Source of the DNA: Mastacembelus armatus
Lineage: Eukaryota > Chordata > Actinopteri > Synbranchiformes > Mastacembelidae
DNA length: 64,000 nt
Direction of reading: 5' to 3'
Assembly (NCBI RefSeq): GCF_900324485.2
Contig: NC_046654.1
Location: 10,584,562-10,648,561, forward strand
The stretch's first letter is position 1, and the number at the start of each line of letters is the position of its first letter. Under the pieces are notes generated by a model that was not told the origin of the DNA, searched no databases, and saw nothing but the letters and a program-made list of their open reading frames with translations. This document shows, piece by piece, positions 34,430 through 44,711 of the stretch. The translations under genes were made by a program, and so were the position numbers.

Positions 34430-35164
34430 TGAAAGAATGATGCAATAGATTAAACTCTTGATTCTGATGTAAAATTGTTTCCTCTGTCACACAGCCAGGT
34501 AAGCTTTGTGTGCAATCCATGTGTCTCTGAAGTGTGCAGTAGCAGTAGAAAATCACCCATAGGACAAATAGAAAGTGCTGTCCAAACAGTTGCTATTGCA
34601 GAGCTATTAGTTTGTATGCAATAATACAAATTATATATATTTGTATTTAATACGTTTGAAATGTCCATGTCTGGAAACTGTAAATACTATTTTAGTAAAT
34701 AAAAGCAGCCAGAATAGAAAGTATATGTACATAAAGAACACATTCCTAATGTTACATTGGCACTGCTTGATACAACAGATCTCTTTCATAAGTGATTGGT
34801 TAGCGTTTTCCTTTTTTTTTCTTGCATTTTTCCTTATTTAAGTTGAGATCTAAAGATGGCAAAAATAAATGAATTTGTCTGTAAGACCATTTTTTAAAAG
34901 TTTGACTTATTTTTATTTTCAGCAGCTTAAGGTGAAAGAAACCGACCGAATATCCTATATACCTATATCTGAGGGAGGTCTTGGAATGAGATCAAGGCAA
35001 CTCAAAAAGGTGGAAATGTTATGCTATGTGGAGGATATGTACTAACATTTGATTCTTCTGCAAAAAATTCAAAATGGGAGGGGCCCAACTATAAGTGTAA
35101 CTAAAGCAACATTTATCTTCACACATACACATTTCTGTGATTTTTTTGGAGTCCTATCCAGTAA

Positions 35165-35300
35165 AATTAAGATGAGCTTTATTAATCCCAGCAGTGGGGA
35201 AATTCACTTGTTATGACAGCTCACAGAGATGACATAAAGTGCAAAGGCAGAAAAACAAGTGTTCATGCAGAAATATCAAAAAGTGTGCAAAAAGTATTTA
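35165..35300 (+). mobile_element. fragment of a fish non-LTR retrotransposon 3' end
   Basis: GATGAGCTTTATTAATCCCA followed by GTGGGGAAATTCACTTGTTA and then an A-rich stretch with AAAGTGCAAA and repeated AAAGTGTGCAAAAAGT strings is the usual 3' tail of a common teleost LINE. Only the tail is present. The exact family cannot be fixed by eye. Confidence 0.55.
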
Positions 35301-35829
35301 CCAAAGTGTATAGCTGAAGCAAAAGTGTGTAATGTGGCAAAGTTAAAATTAGCAATATAATACAAGCTATAGTATATACATAAATTAAGCCTGAAAGCAC
35401 AATGTATCTAAATAAAATCAATCCATGTGACATTATTAAACAACTAATTATGTGTAATTATTATGTGTCCAGGCCAGTTATGAATAGGCTGTGACAATAC
35501 TTGGTTACAGCTGTCAGTGAACTAACATTTCGATTGAATGAACTCAGTTTCAAATGTATTGGATTCCTTACAATTTTACAGTTATATTAAATATAAACAT
35601 TTAACAATATCATTATTTAATATGTTTAGTATGTGTGTTCAGTGTTTTTCTTAAAGTCTTATTTATTAATTTAACTTTCAACGCTTTGAGGCTCCCCTGA
35701 ATGAATGCACGACCTGCTATTACAATACAAATAGAAAGAAAGTCTGCAAGCACAGAGCTGAATGCATGTTTACGTAATAACAAACGCGCATGCGTAGAGT
35801 AAAGAATCGGCATAAACTGCAGGGCTCTG

Positions 35830-35915
35830 GAGGGGGCGTGGTCAACTCGGTTGTTGCCATGTGACGTAGCCTGTCACGCGGGTGCGGGAGTAACGGGCGG
35901 ATATTTTCAAAATGG
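35830..35915 (+). promoter_or_regulatory. plk4: plk4 promoter elements
   Basis: GTTGCCATGTGAC at 35853-35865 is a good RFX X-box left half with a weaker right half. GGGCGG at 35895-35900 is followed by TTCAAA (reverse of the CHR core TTTGAA) at 35906-35911, a spacing reminiscent of the CDE/CHR pairs of cell-cycle genes. A GC-rich GGGGGCGTGG box lies at about 35832. All are motif matches only. Confidence 0.4.
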
Positions 35916-35992
35916 AAGAAAGTGCAAAGTTTTGGAGGGGAACATTAGAACAACATTTATTTGGCCTCTGACAACTCCTGTAGCGACTATCG

Positions 35993-36064
35993 ATGCGCTC
36001 TGCAGACCGAGGAATATTATTATATACCTGCATGTGTCAGCAAACCGACAACCAGGCGCGATGA
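35993..36064 (+). CDS. upstream ORF overlapping the plk4 start codon
   Basis: A 23-codon reading frame (MRSADRGILLYTCMCQQTDN, then QAR) ends in a TGA that overlaps the plk4 ATG as ATGA at 36061-36064. A second in-frame ATG inside it, at 36032, gives a 10-codon version. It is a candidate regulatory uORF if the transcript starts upstream of 35993. Another uORF of 19 codons lies at 35912-35971. Confidence 0.45.
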   Translation: MRSADRGILLYTCMCQQTDNQAR

Positions 36065-39000
36065 GTGTTTCCATCGGCGATAAGATTGAGGTGAGTCGTT
36101 TTGTTCGGCTAACTCCTACATGCTAACGTTGCCTACCCTGGAGTGGTAGCGTCGCAAAGCTAGGAAGCTGCAGCAGCGTAGCTACGACCTTTAGTTTAAT
36201 GATGTTTGTGCTACAATAACAATGTTTGGGGTTTGTTTTAAAAAAGCTTTAAGAAGATAATGTTACATTTTTGTTTGGTTAACTTTTATATAAAGTACAA
36301 CTAAACGTCAAATAATTAGCTACTTTTTTGTTGCGTGTTGTTGTTTTGTATTTTAAAAATGGACCTCCTCCAGCAATACCTGACATATTAGCGTTATTAG
36401 TAGTGTCAGTATTATTAGTATTATTATTATTATTAGTAGTAGTAGTAGTAACGTGTATTCTCAGCGTTATCTGTTGTCAGTGTCGGGTGTGTAATCTTAC
36501 CCGGGCTCTCTCGGGACAGTGTTGTTCCTCCTCCATCGCTTTGGTAACGCTGACCCTAACATGCTGCTTGGAAACGGCTACCAAGTGGTCCCGGTTAGCG
36601 GGAACAGAGCCGGGATAATTAAAGGTTTTGGTTGGCCATATGAGCGCGTCAGGTGTTGGTGGCTTTTTGTCAGTTAACGTTTGCTGGGGGAGGATTTCAA
36701 CGATGTGAATTCGTCAGGAGCTGGACTGTCACTTTTACCTGTGTACCCAGCATGTCGCAGTCTAGAGGGATGATGTTTGATCAGGTTATTCAGTATTTTT
36801 TCCAAAACGTTCCCGCTGACACCCAAGCCATCAGAGGTGAAGAGAAAAGTTTATCAAATGCTCAGGAACTGAGGATTGAGGTATTGTGGTTTTACAGATC
36901 CTGTCTGTCTTGGGATAAAAAGAATTGATAAACTTTTAAATCTGCATTCATACTTGTATTTCTATGCCTGCAATATTCATTTTGTTGTTTGTAAAGTGTT
37001 ATTTTGTCTGTTTTGATCTCCTATAGGATTTTAAGGTCCTCACTCTCCTTGGCAAAGGCTCTTTTGCATGTGTTTACCGGGCAAAATCAGTGAAGACTGG
37101 TCTGGAGGTTGCCATCAAAACGGTAAGAGTCCCTTACCCACTGTTTATGTCTTTGTGAGTGATAATTATAGCATGCTTCACCTGTATAAATAAAATGAAC
37201 CAACACACAAGCTGTTGCCAGTACATGACGGTTAAAGTGTTAAGTGGAACTATTGTTAAACTCTACCTCTGATGGGCTCCCTGTGGTCCCTCAATTCCCC
37301 ATGGATGATGTCAGAGTAATCCACTGGATGGGCGACAGATTGACAATTAGCCACCAGACCAAAACGCCATACAGGAATATTGTACAACGTTACACATGAG
37401 ATCCCATAAGTGGCAGGTGTATAATTATCTCTGTTGTTCCTGTCTGCAGATCGACAAAAAAGCAATGCACAAAGCTGGCATGGTCCAGCGTGTGACAAAC
37501 GAGGTGGAAATTCACTGCCGATTGAAACACCCTTCAATACTTGAGGTAACTTGAAGTTGGCTGGTCTCAGCATGAACGCACACTACACAGAAACTGCAGT
37601 GGTGTTCATATGTCTGTTCTTTATATTTTCTGGGTGACATTTGCTGTGTTAAATAATTGTCTGGTGTGAAATACATTTAATGTGCACTTTAAATGGAAAC
37701 AGACAAGCATTTCCTGATGTGCCAAGTTTGAAGTTAAAGATAAATGGCAATAATGGAAGGAATTAGCTGTAGTTTTTGAAACATACAAAAACCAAAAAAC
37801 AATCCTTTATGCATTGTTGGATTCGATCAAACTGTCTGTAATTACTTCATTTGGTCATATTGTTTTGTTGCACTTGTCTTTTGGATGATTAAGTAAGTGT
37901 GTATTATGTCTTTTAAAGCTGTACAACTACTTTGAGGACAGCAACTATGTGTACTTAGTGTTGGAGATGTGCCACAATGGAGAGATGAGCCGCTACCTTA
38001 AAGAGCGGAAGATGCCTTTCTCTGAGGATGAAGGTCAGGGAGAACTATTTTACATAGAAAATTAAAATATTGTGTTACAGTAAAATTGTTAGAAATTGAT
38101 CCTTTTTTTTTTTTGCAAGCTGTTTCTTCTTCTTCTTTTTTTTTAATATAATTTCTGTTGTTTTTCTCCCACAGCGAGACATTTCATGCATCAAATAGTG
38201 AAGGGAATGCTGTATCTACATACTCACGGCATCTTGCATCGAGATCTGACCTTGTCAAACCTTTTGCTAACCAACAACATGAACATCAAGATTGCAGACT
38301 TTGGCCTGGCCACTCAGCTCAAACTCCCAAATGAAAAGCACTTCACCATGTGTGGGACACCCAACTATATCTCCCCAGAGGTGGCCACCCGCAGCGCTCA
38401 TGGCCTTGAATCAGACGTCTGGTCACTGGGGTGCATGTTCTATGCCTTCCTGATGGGCCGCCCACCGTTTGACACAGACACAGTCAAGCACACTTTATCT
38501 AAAGTGGTTCTTGGGGAATATGAGATGCCCAGTCACGTTTCTCTTGAGGCTCAGGACCTGATCCATCAGCTGCTGCAGAAGGACCCTGCCCAGCGGCCCA
38601 GCCTCTCTGCCGTGCTGGATCATCCGTTCATGACCCAGAGCCTGCTGGGCAGGACCAAGGAACTGGGGCTGGGGGATGAAGGATCTATAGATAGTGGCAT
38701 TGCTACCATCTCCACAGCCTGCACCTCCTCCACCTCAGCCAGCAGCAGCAGCCGCCTTCAGAGGAAAACCAGGCACATGATTGGCTCTGCTCTGCCTAAC
38801 CGTATGACACCTATCACAAGTCTTCCACGCCAACACAACAGTGGCTGTTTTGAAGACCGTGACCAGTGGCAGCAGCAACAGCATCCACCTGACATATTTC
38901 ACAGGGAGGGGCGGAGCAGGGAAGTTCATGATGGGGAGAGCGGACAACCTCACTCTCGCTATCTGAGGAGGGCTCACTCTTCAGATCGCCCCAGCTCTTG

Positions 39001-41844
39001 TGCATCAGGCCAGGGGCTGAGTCACGCTGAGTTGGGCAGATGCCATTCAGAGGAGACTTTGACCATGGTTGGAACACCAGTGTTCCCCATGTCCTCCACT
39101 CAACACCCATTTTCAGAGCACGGAAGGCTCCCATCTCCCCCTATCAAACAGTCGGCAAAGTAAGCAGCCTCTCCATTCATCTTATAATTATTCATATTTT
39201 ATTCAGGCACTAACAGATTTCACTTTACTGTTGTTTCAGTTCTGGATATTCAATGTCCATACAGACTGCACATCCACCAAACCAATTCCAATTTCAAGAC
39301 CTGGAAGGAGTTGCTAATTGGCTCAATAATGAGGGTAAAATTCAAACTTTATTACTTCCATATTTTGCCTCGGCTAATTCAGACTAACTTCAGTGTGTTC
39401 AGTGATTGGGGGGACGTTTTAAGTTACAAATGTAGGAAATCATATTTCACTATTAGCAGATTTAACCTGGGATATGGACAGTAGTCCACTTCTGGACAGA
39501 GGGCTATAAAAATGAATCTTTAAACTCTCTAAACAAAATGAAAACCATCCGCTAAATGCATTAGCTATAGCAAGTCTTTATAAATATTTTTGATTTTGTT
39601 CATCAGGTTCTGGGCAGAGGCCTGCAGACAGCAGCACACACAGCAGCAACAGTTTCCACAGCAGCAGAGGCGTTCATAGTTCCTGGACAGACAAGTCCGT
39701 GGGCCGAAGTGCTAACTCCCACCACAACCAGCACCACCTACACCAGCAGCTCTCCTCTAACCCTGACTCATACAGAGAAAACATACCTGGAGCAGAGTTC
39801 CAGCCGCAACACAACAGGGAGTTAAAGCTTCCAACAGCCAAACCCTGCACAGATAAGGAGAAGAAAACACTGAGAGACATAGTCCCACCTCTGTGCGCAT
39901 CCAGACTAAAGCCTATCAGACAGAAGACCAAAAATGCTGTGGTAAGATATCACACTTTTTTTTCCCTTTGTCTTCTCTGCACTGTGAGCAAAATTGTAAT
40001 ATCTAATTTTCCATGTTTTTCCTTTATGTTCCCTACAGGTGAGCATCCTGGACACAGGGGAAGTCTGTATGGAGTTGTTAAAATGCCACAGCGGTCAAGA
40101 GAGGGTGAAAGAAGTCCTTCAGATTTCCTGTGATGGATCAATGGTGAGCTCTTTATATTGCATTCTGAATATCACTTAGTAACTCTCCTCCTGAATTTCC
40201 CTTTCATGAGAGGTAGGGGGCAGTATAACATCACCCTGTGACCATCTGAATATTTAATACTGATTGTAGATTTTCATTTATTGTAGGTGACAATATACCA
40301 ACCTAATGGAGGAAAGGGTTTTCCTGTGCTGGACTGCCCTCCTGCTCCTCCAGAAGATATCCTTATTTGTAGCTACGAGGACCTTCCAGGTATTCTGGTG
40401 GACGCGTTGCTCGAAAACATCATCTGAAACAAAATTAGAAACTGTCTGTTAATCAGTTCATTTTTGTCACAGAAAAATACTGGAAGAAATACCAGTATGC
40501 CTCCAAGTTTGTGCAGCTTGTGAAATCTAAGACTCCAAAAGTGACTCTTTACACCAAGTATGCAAAGGTCATGCTGATGGAGAACTCTCCCAATGCAGAC
40601 CTGGAGGTTTGCTTTTATGATGGTGGGTAACATGTATGTTGGGAGAAGATGAGTTCCTTGAGGTCATGTGTGATCCTGATTTTTTTTTTTCTTTTTTTTT
40701 TTTTTCTTTTAGGTGCAAAGACACACAAGACATCAGAGCTGGTACGAGTGGTGGAGAAGAGTGGAAAGTCGTACACAGTGAAGGGGGAGGTGGGGCTGAG
40801 CGGCCTGAGCCCAGAGAGCAGGTTGTATGTGGAGCTGTCTGATGAAGGCCACAGCATGTGTCTGTCGCTAGAGGCCGCCATCACAGTAGAGGAGCAGCGC
40901 AGCACCAAGAATGTCCCTTTTTTCCCCATAACTATTGGCAGGTGAGAGAAGAGAGTTGATTCTCCTATTTTATCTGTTTTCCTCATCTTACGTCGCTGAT
41001 GTTTAATACATGTTGTTTTTCCTAGGAGACCTGCCAACCCAGACTCCCCATGTCTGCCGTCCCTGCCCTCCAACTCGGTGCCTGCTGAAACAGGATCACC
41101 TCTTCATCCTCCACAAATCACTCCTTCAGTGAGTGTTTCACAATCACGCCCTGCAGCATGTACAAACAAAAGGCCTTAAGGGCATTAACACCTAGAACAT
41201 GACAAGTTTGGTATTTGATGTCTTTGCAGATGATCTCCTACGATGGGTCTGACTTCACCACAGCCAGCCTGAGTAAGAAAAGCTCCCCAGTGCGACAGGA
41301 CCTGGTACAAAGCACAGGAAAAGTGGTTAAATCCATATTTGTACCCAATGTTGGGTGGGCATCACAGGTAACTAATTAATAAATTAACCTAATATTCAAC
41401 ACTCACCTAAGGAAATTTGTGATTTAAAGAGATTTGCGTTTTTGTGTCTGCAGCTGACGAGCGGAGAGGTGTGGGTGCAGTTCAACGACGGGTCTCAGCT
41501 GGTGGTTCAGGCTGGAGTTTCCTGCATCACATACACGTCTCCAGAGGGGAAAATGACCAGGTATGAAACAGTCTTAAGGCCAGTTGTCTTTTCCCAGTGC
41601 AGTTGCACAAGTTATATTAAATATCATTTACAGAAGAGCCTTTCTGAAAATGTCATTTTTAATGGAGCTGCAGTTAAATTCTGTTAATGTGACCACTCCA
41701 GTTTCCCTCATTAATGTCTACCTCCCTCACAGGTATAAGGAGAATGAGAAATTGCCAGAGCACGTCAAGGAGAAGCTTCACTGTCTCTCTACCATCCTCG
41801 GACTGTTGGCCAACCCCACAGTTCGTCACCTACCACCCCATTAA
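36061..41844 (+). CDS. plk4: polo-like kinase 4 (PLK4)
   Basis: Fifteen exons: 36061-36090, 37027-37122, 37450-37545, 37919-38033, 38175-39159, 39240-39334, 39607-39941, 40039-40143, 40287-40389, 40473-40622, 40713-40941, 41026-41128, 41230-41367, 41454-41560, 41733-41844. They give 932 residues (human 970). The kinase domain (about 11-265) keeps the loop GKGSFACVY, Lys41 in VAIKT, HRD 134-136, DFG 154-156 and activation-loop Thr170. A DSG phosphodegron ([11 protein letters not shown], about 284-294) follows, as used by SCF-beta-TrCP to limit PLK4 level. The linker is Ser/His/Gln-rich. The cryptic polo-box ([33 protein letters not shown]) and the final polo box ([20 protein letters not shown]) bind centriolar partners and STIL. 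PLK4 is the master kinase of centriole duplication. It lies in tandem after hspa4l, as in human. Confidence 0.98.
36091..37026 (+). other. plk4: plk4 intron 1
   Basis: A 0.94-kb intron containing an (ATT)n/(AGT)n trinucleotide tract at about 36393-36450. Nothing else was recognised. Confidence 0.6.
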
Positions 41845-42116
41845 CTGTGGTTAAAAAAACATCCCAGCAGCAGAGGCCTGGCAATGAACTGAAAGTAGCT
41901 TAAGTCTTTATACCGTCTTTTGCCTGGTGTTCTTGTAAATATATCTTTGTTTTTTTACAGGTTGTTTTTTGTACAGAAGACTAAGATTATGAAAAGATAT
42001 ATTTTTATTTTAATAAGCATTTTGTATAGAGTCTCAAGTAGTCTACTTAAAAAAGTTTGTGTCTGTGTTTTTTACTGTCTCCTATTCTATGAAATGTGAT
42101 CCATCAATGTCAAAAC

Positions 42117-42122
42117 AATAAA
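42117..42122 (+). terminator. plk4: poly(A) signal of plk4
   Basis: AATAAA about 270 bases after the stop codon. Confidence 0.7.
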
Positions 42123-42530
42123 CATCTGGAGGCTGGGTGGAGAACTGGTGCACTTTGTTTTGCAGTCTTCTCTTTGTGCCTGAAACAACAATATTAATTA
42201 AAATAAAAGTACTTGGCGCTACCACATGGTTTCAAAGAACACAGAATTTACAAGTAAGACACCAAGGAACCTACACTTGGAAAATACTATTAAAACTTTG
42301 TATAGTTTATATAGTTTGTGTATTGGCTGTTATCTATAATCATAGAAGACTAGACAAAAAAAGCATTTACTCACGAATTACTCAGCTGAATACAGTACAG
42401 CCAGTTGAGGTTTCACATGTTTAATTTGCCGTGTTTGTTTGGCCAGTTAATTAAAAAAGTCACAAAACTGGATTCTTCTCAATTACACAACCAATAAACA
42501 ATATACTGTACGGATGTAGGCCTAGGCGCG

Positions 42531-42540
42531 CATATATGCA

Positions 42541-42572
<32 letters not shown>

Positions 42573-42612
42573 ACATCTATATATATATATATATATATAT
42601 ATATAGATATAG
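42531..42612. repeat. (TA)n microsatellite
   Basis: Nearly pure alternating TA for about 80 bases with a few interruptions (ACA, ACATC, GATAGA). It is self-complementary and lies between the two convergent poly(A) sites of plk4 and itpk1. Confidence 0.92.
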
Positions 42613-42716
42613 ATGTACTGTACAAGATACCCAAGAAATAAACATTCAGGTGGGAAACTGGGAGCATGATGACATGGTCTGGGTTTACAGATATAACCAA
42701 AATATATGATTAACCA

Positions 42717-42722
42717 TTTATT
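42717..42722 (-). terminator. itpk1: candidate poly(A) signal of itpk1
   Basis: AATAAA on the minus strand about 2 kb after the itpk1 stop, just before the (TA)n tract. A closer unseen variant signal is possible. Confidence 0.4.
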
Positions 42723-44711
42723 TCTCATTTAGAAGCACAATAAGGAACAGAAGAGATACGACACACAGTATAGTGGTGTACACACAAATCGACCTTTCCC
42801 TCTTAAACAGAAAGACACCATCTCCTAGACCACCAAAAAAAATTCCCCTGAGCCTGCTGCCACACATTTATATTTTGAATTTCTGCTTGCTTCAGGACAC
42901 GCTTAAACCGTGGCCAAGTAAAACCAAAAAATAACCATGCATCAACGTGTCCTGTGAAAACCAGTTTCCAGAATGTCTATTTTTTTTCCTGTTGTCCCAG
43001 AGAGATGCTGGTGAAATGGCTGCAGTGATGCTGTTAAGTTCACAGGCGAGAGGACAGTCAGTGGCCTCGGATACTGATGAGGGAGGAAAATAAAACAGCT
43101 AGGAGGGGCTCTCTGGGACAACAGAAGAAGAAAAAGCAGGCTCAGAGGAATGCAACAATCTGTACGCACTGCCGGTGGGCATATGTTCCCACTAGATGCT
43201 AGAGGGAGACAACAGTATTGACCACAACCTCCTCTGTGCCTACGACACCACCTGTACAACCAGTGCCAGCATATTATTATTCCTGTTGACTATATCCACT
43301 TGTTTGTTCGCGTGCTTTCATTTCATTTATATAAAACATTTTTCTCCATAAAATCTCAATAAAATACTCTTAGTAGATGTCCGGACAAAGATATTAACAA
43401 AATTGAAGTAAAAAAAATCTCACAGTGAACACTGGGAACAAGAGCTGGATCTCCCCCCCGTCTCCCCCAAATGATTTTAACATCTGACACACATACAGCA
43501 GCTGGAACAGAAGACATGTCAGAGTATTAAGCTTGAAGCAACTGGACTTTTTGGAGTGTAATTAATTTAAGACAAAGAGCTGAACAAATTCCTCATTTAT
43601 CTCAATCTGTTGTCACTGAGTGGTTGCAGTATAGTTAATACCCAATTTCAGGTGGGTATTCCAACACATTTTACCTCAAAATAAGTGGAATAATTGATTT
43701 TTTTTAAATTTAAATTTCAGTCAAAAGTGACAGCAGCTCCAAGTTTAACAGAGTCATGATGACCTCAGGAGAGTAGTTACATTAAAGACTTGTGGAGTGT
43801 CTGTCAAGATCCCATTAAAAAAGAAAAGAAAAAAAAAAATTCATGCAATTCTCTGAAAACATCCACACAACACAAAAAGGAATGTGATCCTCATCTTCCT
43901 GCGCTGGAGCGACTCAAACAAGGACGTGGTTGGTTAATTGAACAGCCAACATCGGACACGTGATGTACAGTAAAACACTGGTGCAACAACAGTCAAGGAG
44001 AAAAACAAAAACTTGGTCACATGATCGTGGAGATTCACTTATTGTCTTTTAAACTGATTATGAATATCAATGGCACTCTGAAAAGTAAACAGCTTGTCTG
44101 TGTTTTTTTCCCCCCAGACTAACAAAAACCAGAAATATCTTGTTATTCATGCTCAGACTCATCATGTCCTCTACAGTCACAAAGCAGCCTGAAATCTGTG
44201 GAGTAGTATTCAAATGCCCAGCCACCGCTTCTCACTGGTACTGGCCAGAATACAAACACACCACAGGCACTGTCCGTCATAGTGTGCACGTACCTGTGTA
44301 TGTGTGTGTGATACAAGGGATCAAACATTGCACATCTAGTGGTACAACTTTCTCCTAAATCAGCCATCCTGATTAGCTACCTCTGGACCCTTTCATTACA
44401 GAGAACTCACATGAGAGAGGAAAATAAAACCAGCTATGCAAAATCAGCTAGGCAAGAGTTCCCAAAAGTTCACATTACAGTACTGTTAAGTCTCATTAGA
44501 CAAAAAAAAACAAAAAACAAAAACAAAAATACAAAAAGGCAGGGAGAAAAAAGCTTACACCCAATCACCATCATTTTCAGTAACTATAGGAAAAGGGTTG
44601 TTTTTGGATTAGATATATTATCATTAACATCATAATTATTATGATTATTTTTCATTATTATTGTCATCTGTTTTTGTTCAGGGATCAAACAGAATGGGGG
44701 CAGAGGATCAG

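Larger units (their letters stand above)
34183..36060. other. hspa4l 3' UTR, spacer and plk4 upstream region
   Basis: AATAAA signals at 34424-34429 and 34698-34703 end hspa4l. A LINE-tail-like fragment lies at about 35165-35300. From about 35820 the sequence becomes the plk4 promoter and leader. No other gene was recognised; short ORFs lack support. Confidence 0.55.
41845..44711. other. convergent 3' region between plk4 and itpk1
   Basis: The plk4 3' UTR ends near the AATAAA at 42117-42122. The remainder down to about 42717 is most likely the itpk1 3' UTR, with a minus-strand AATAAA at 42722-42717, making it about 2 kb long. The spacer carries the long (TA)n microsatellite listed separately. 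No coding exon was recognised. Confidence 0.55.

Noticed and set aside
40615-41073. 152-codon minus-strand ORF
   Set aside because: It is antisense to plk4 exon 11 and flanking introns, whose plus-strand coding is certain.
42479-42728. ORFs rich in Tyr-Ile
   Set aside because: They are translations of the (TA)n microsatellite.
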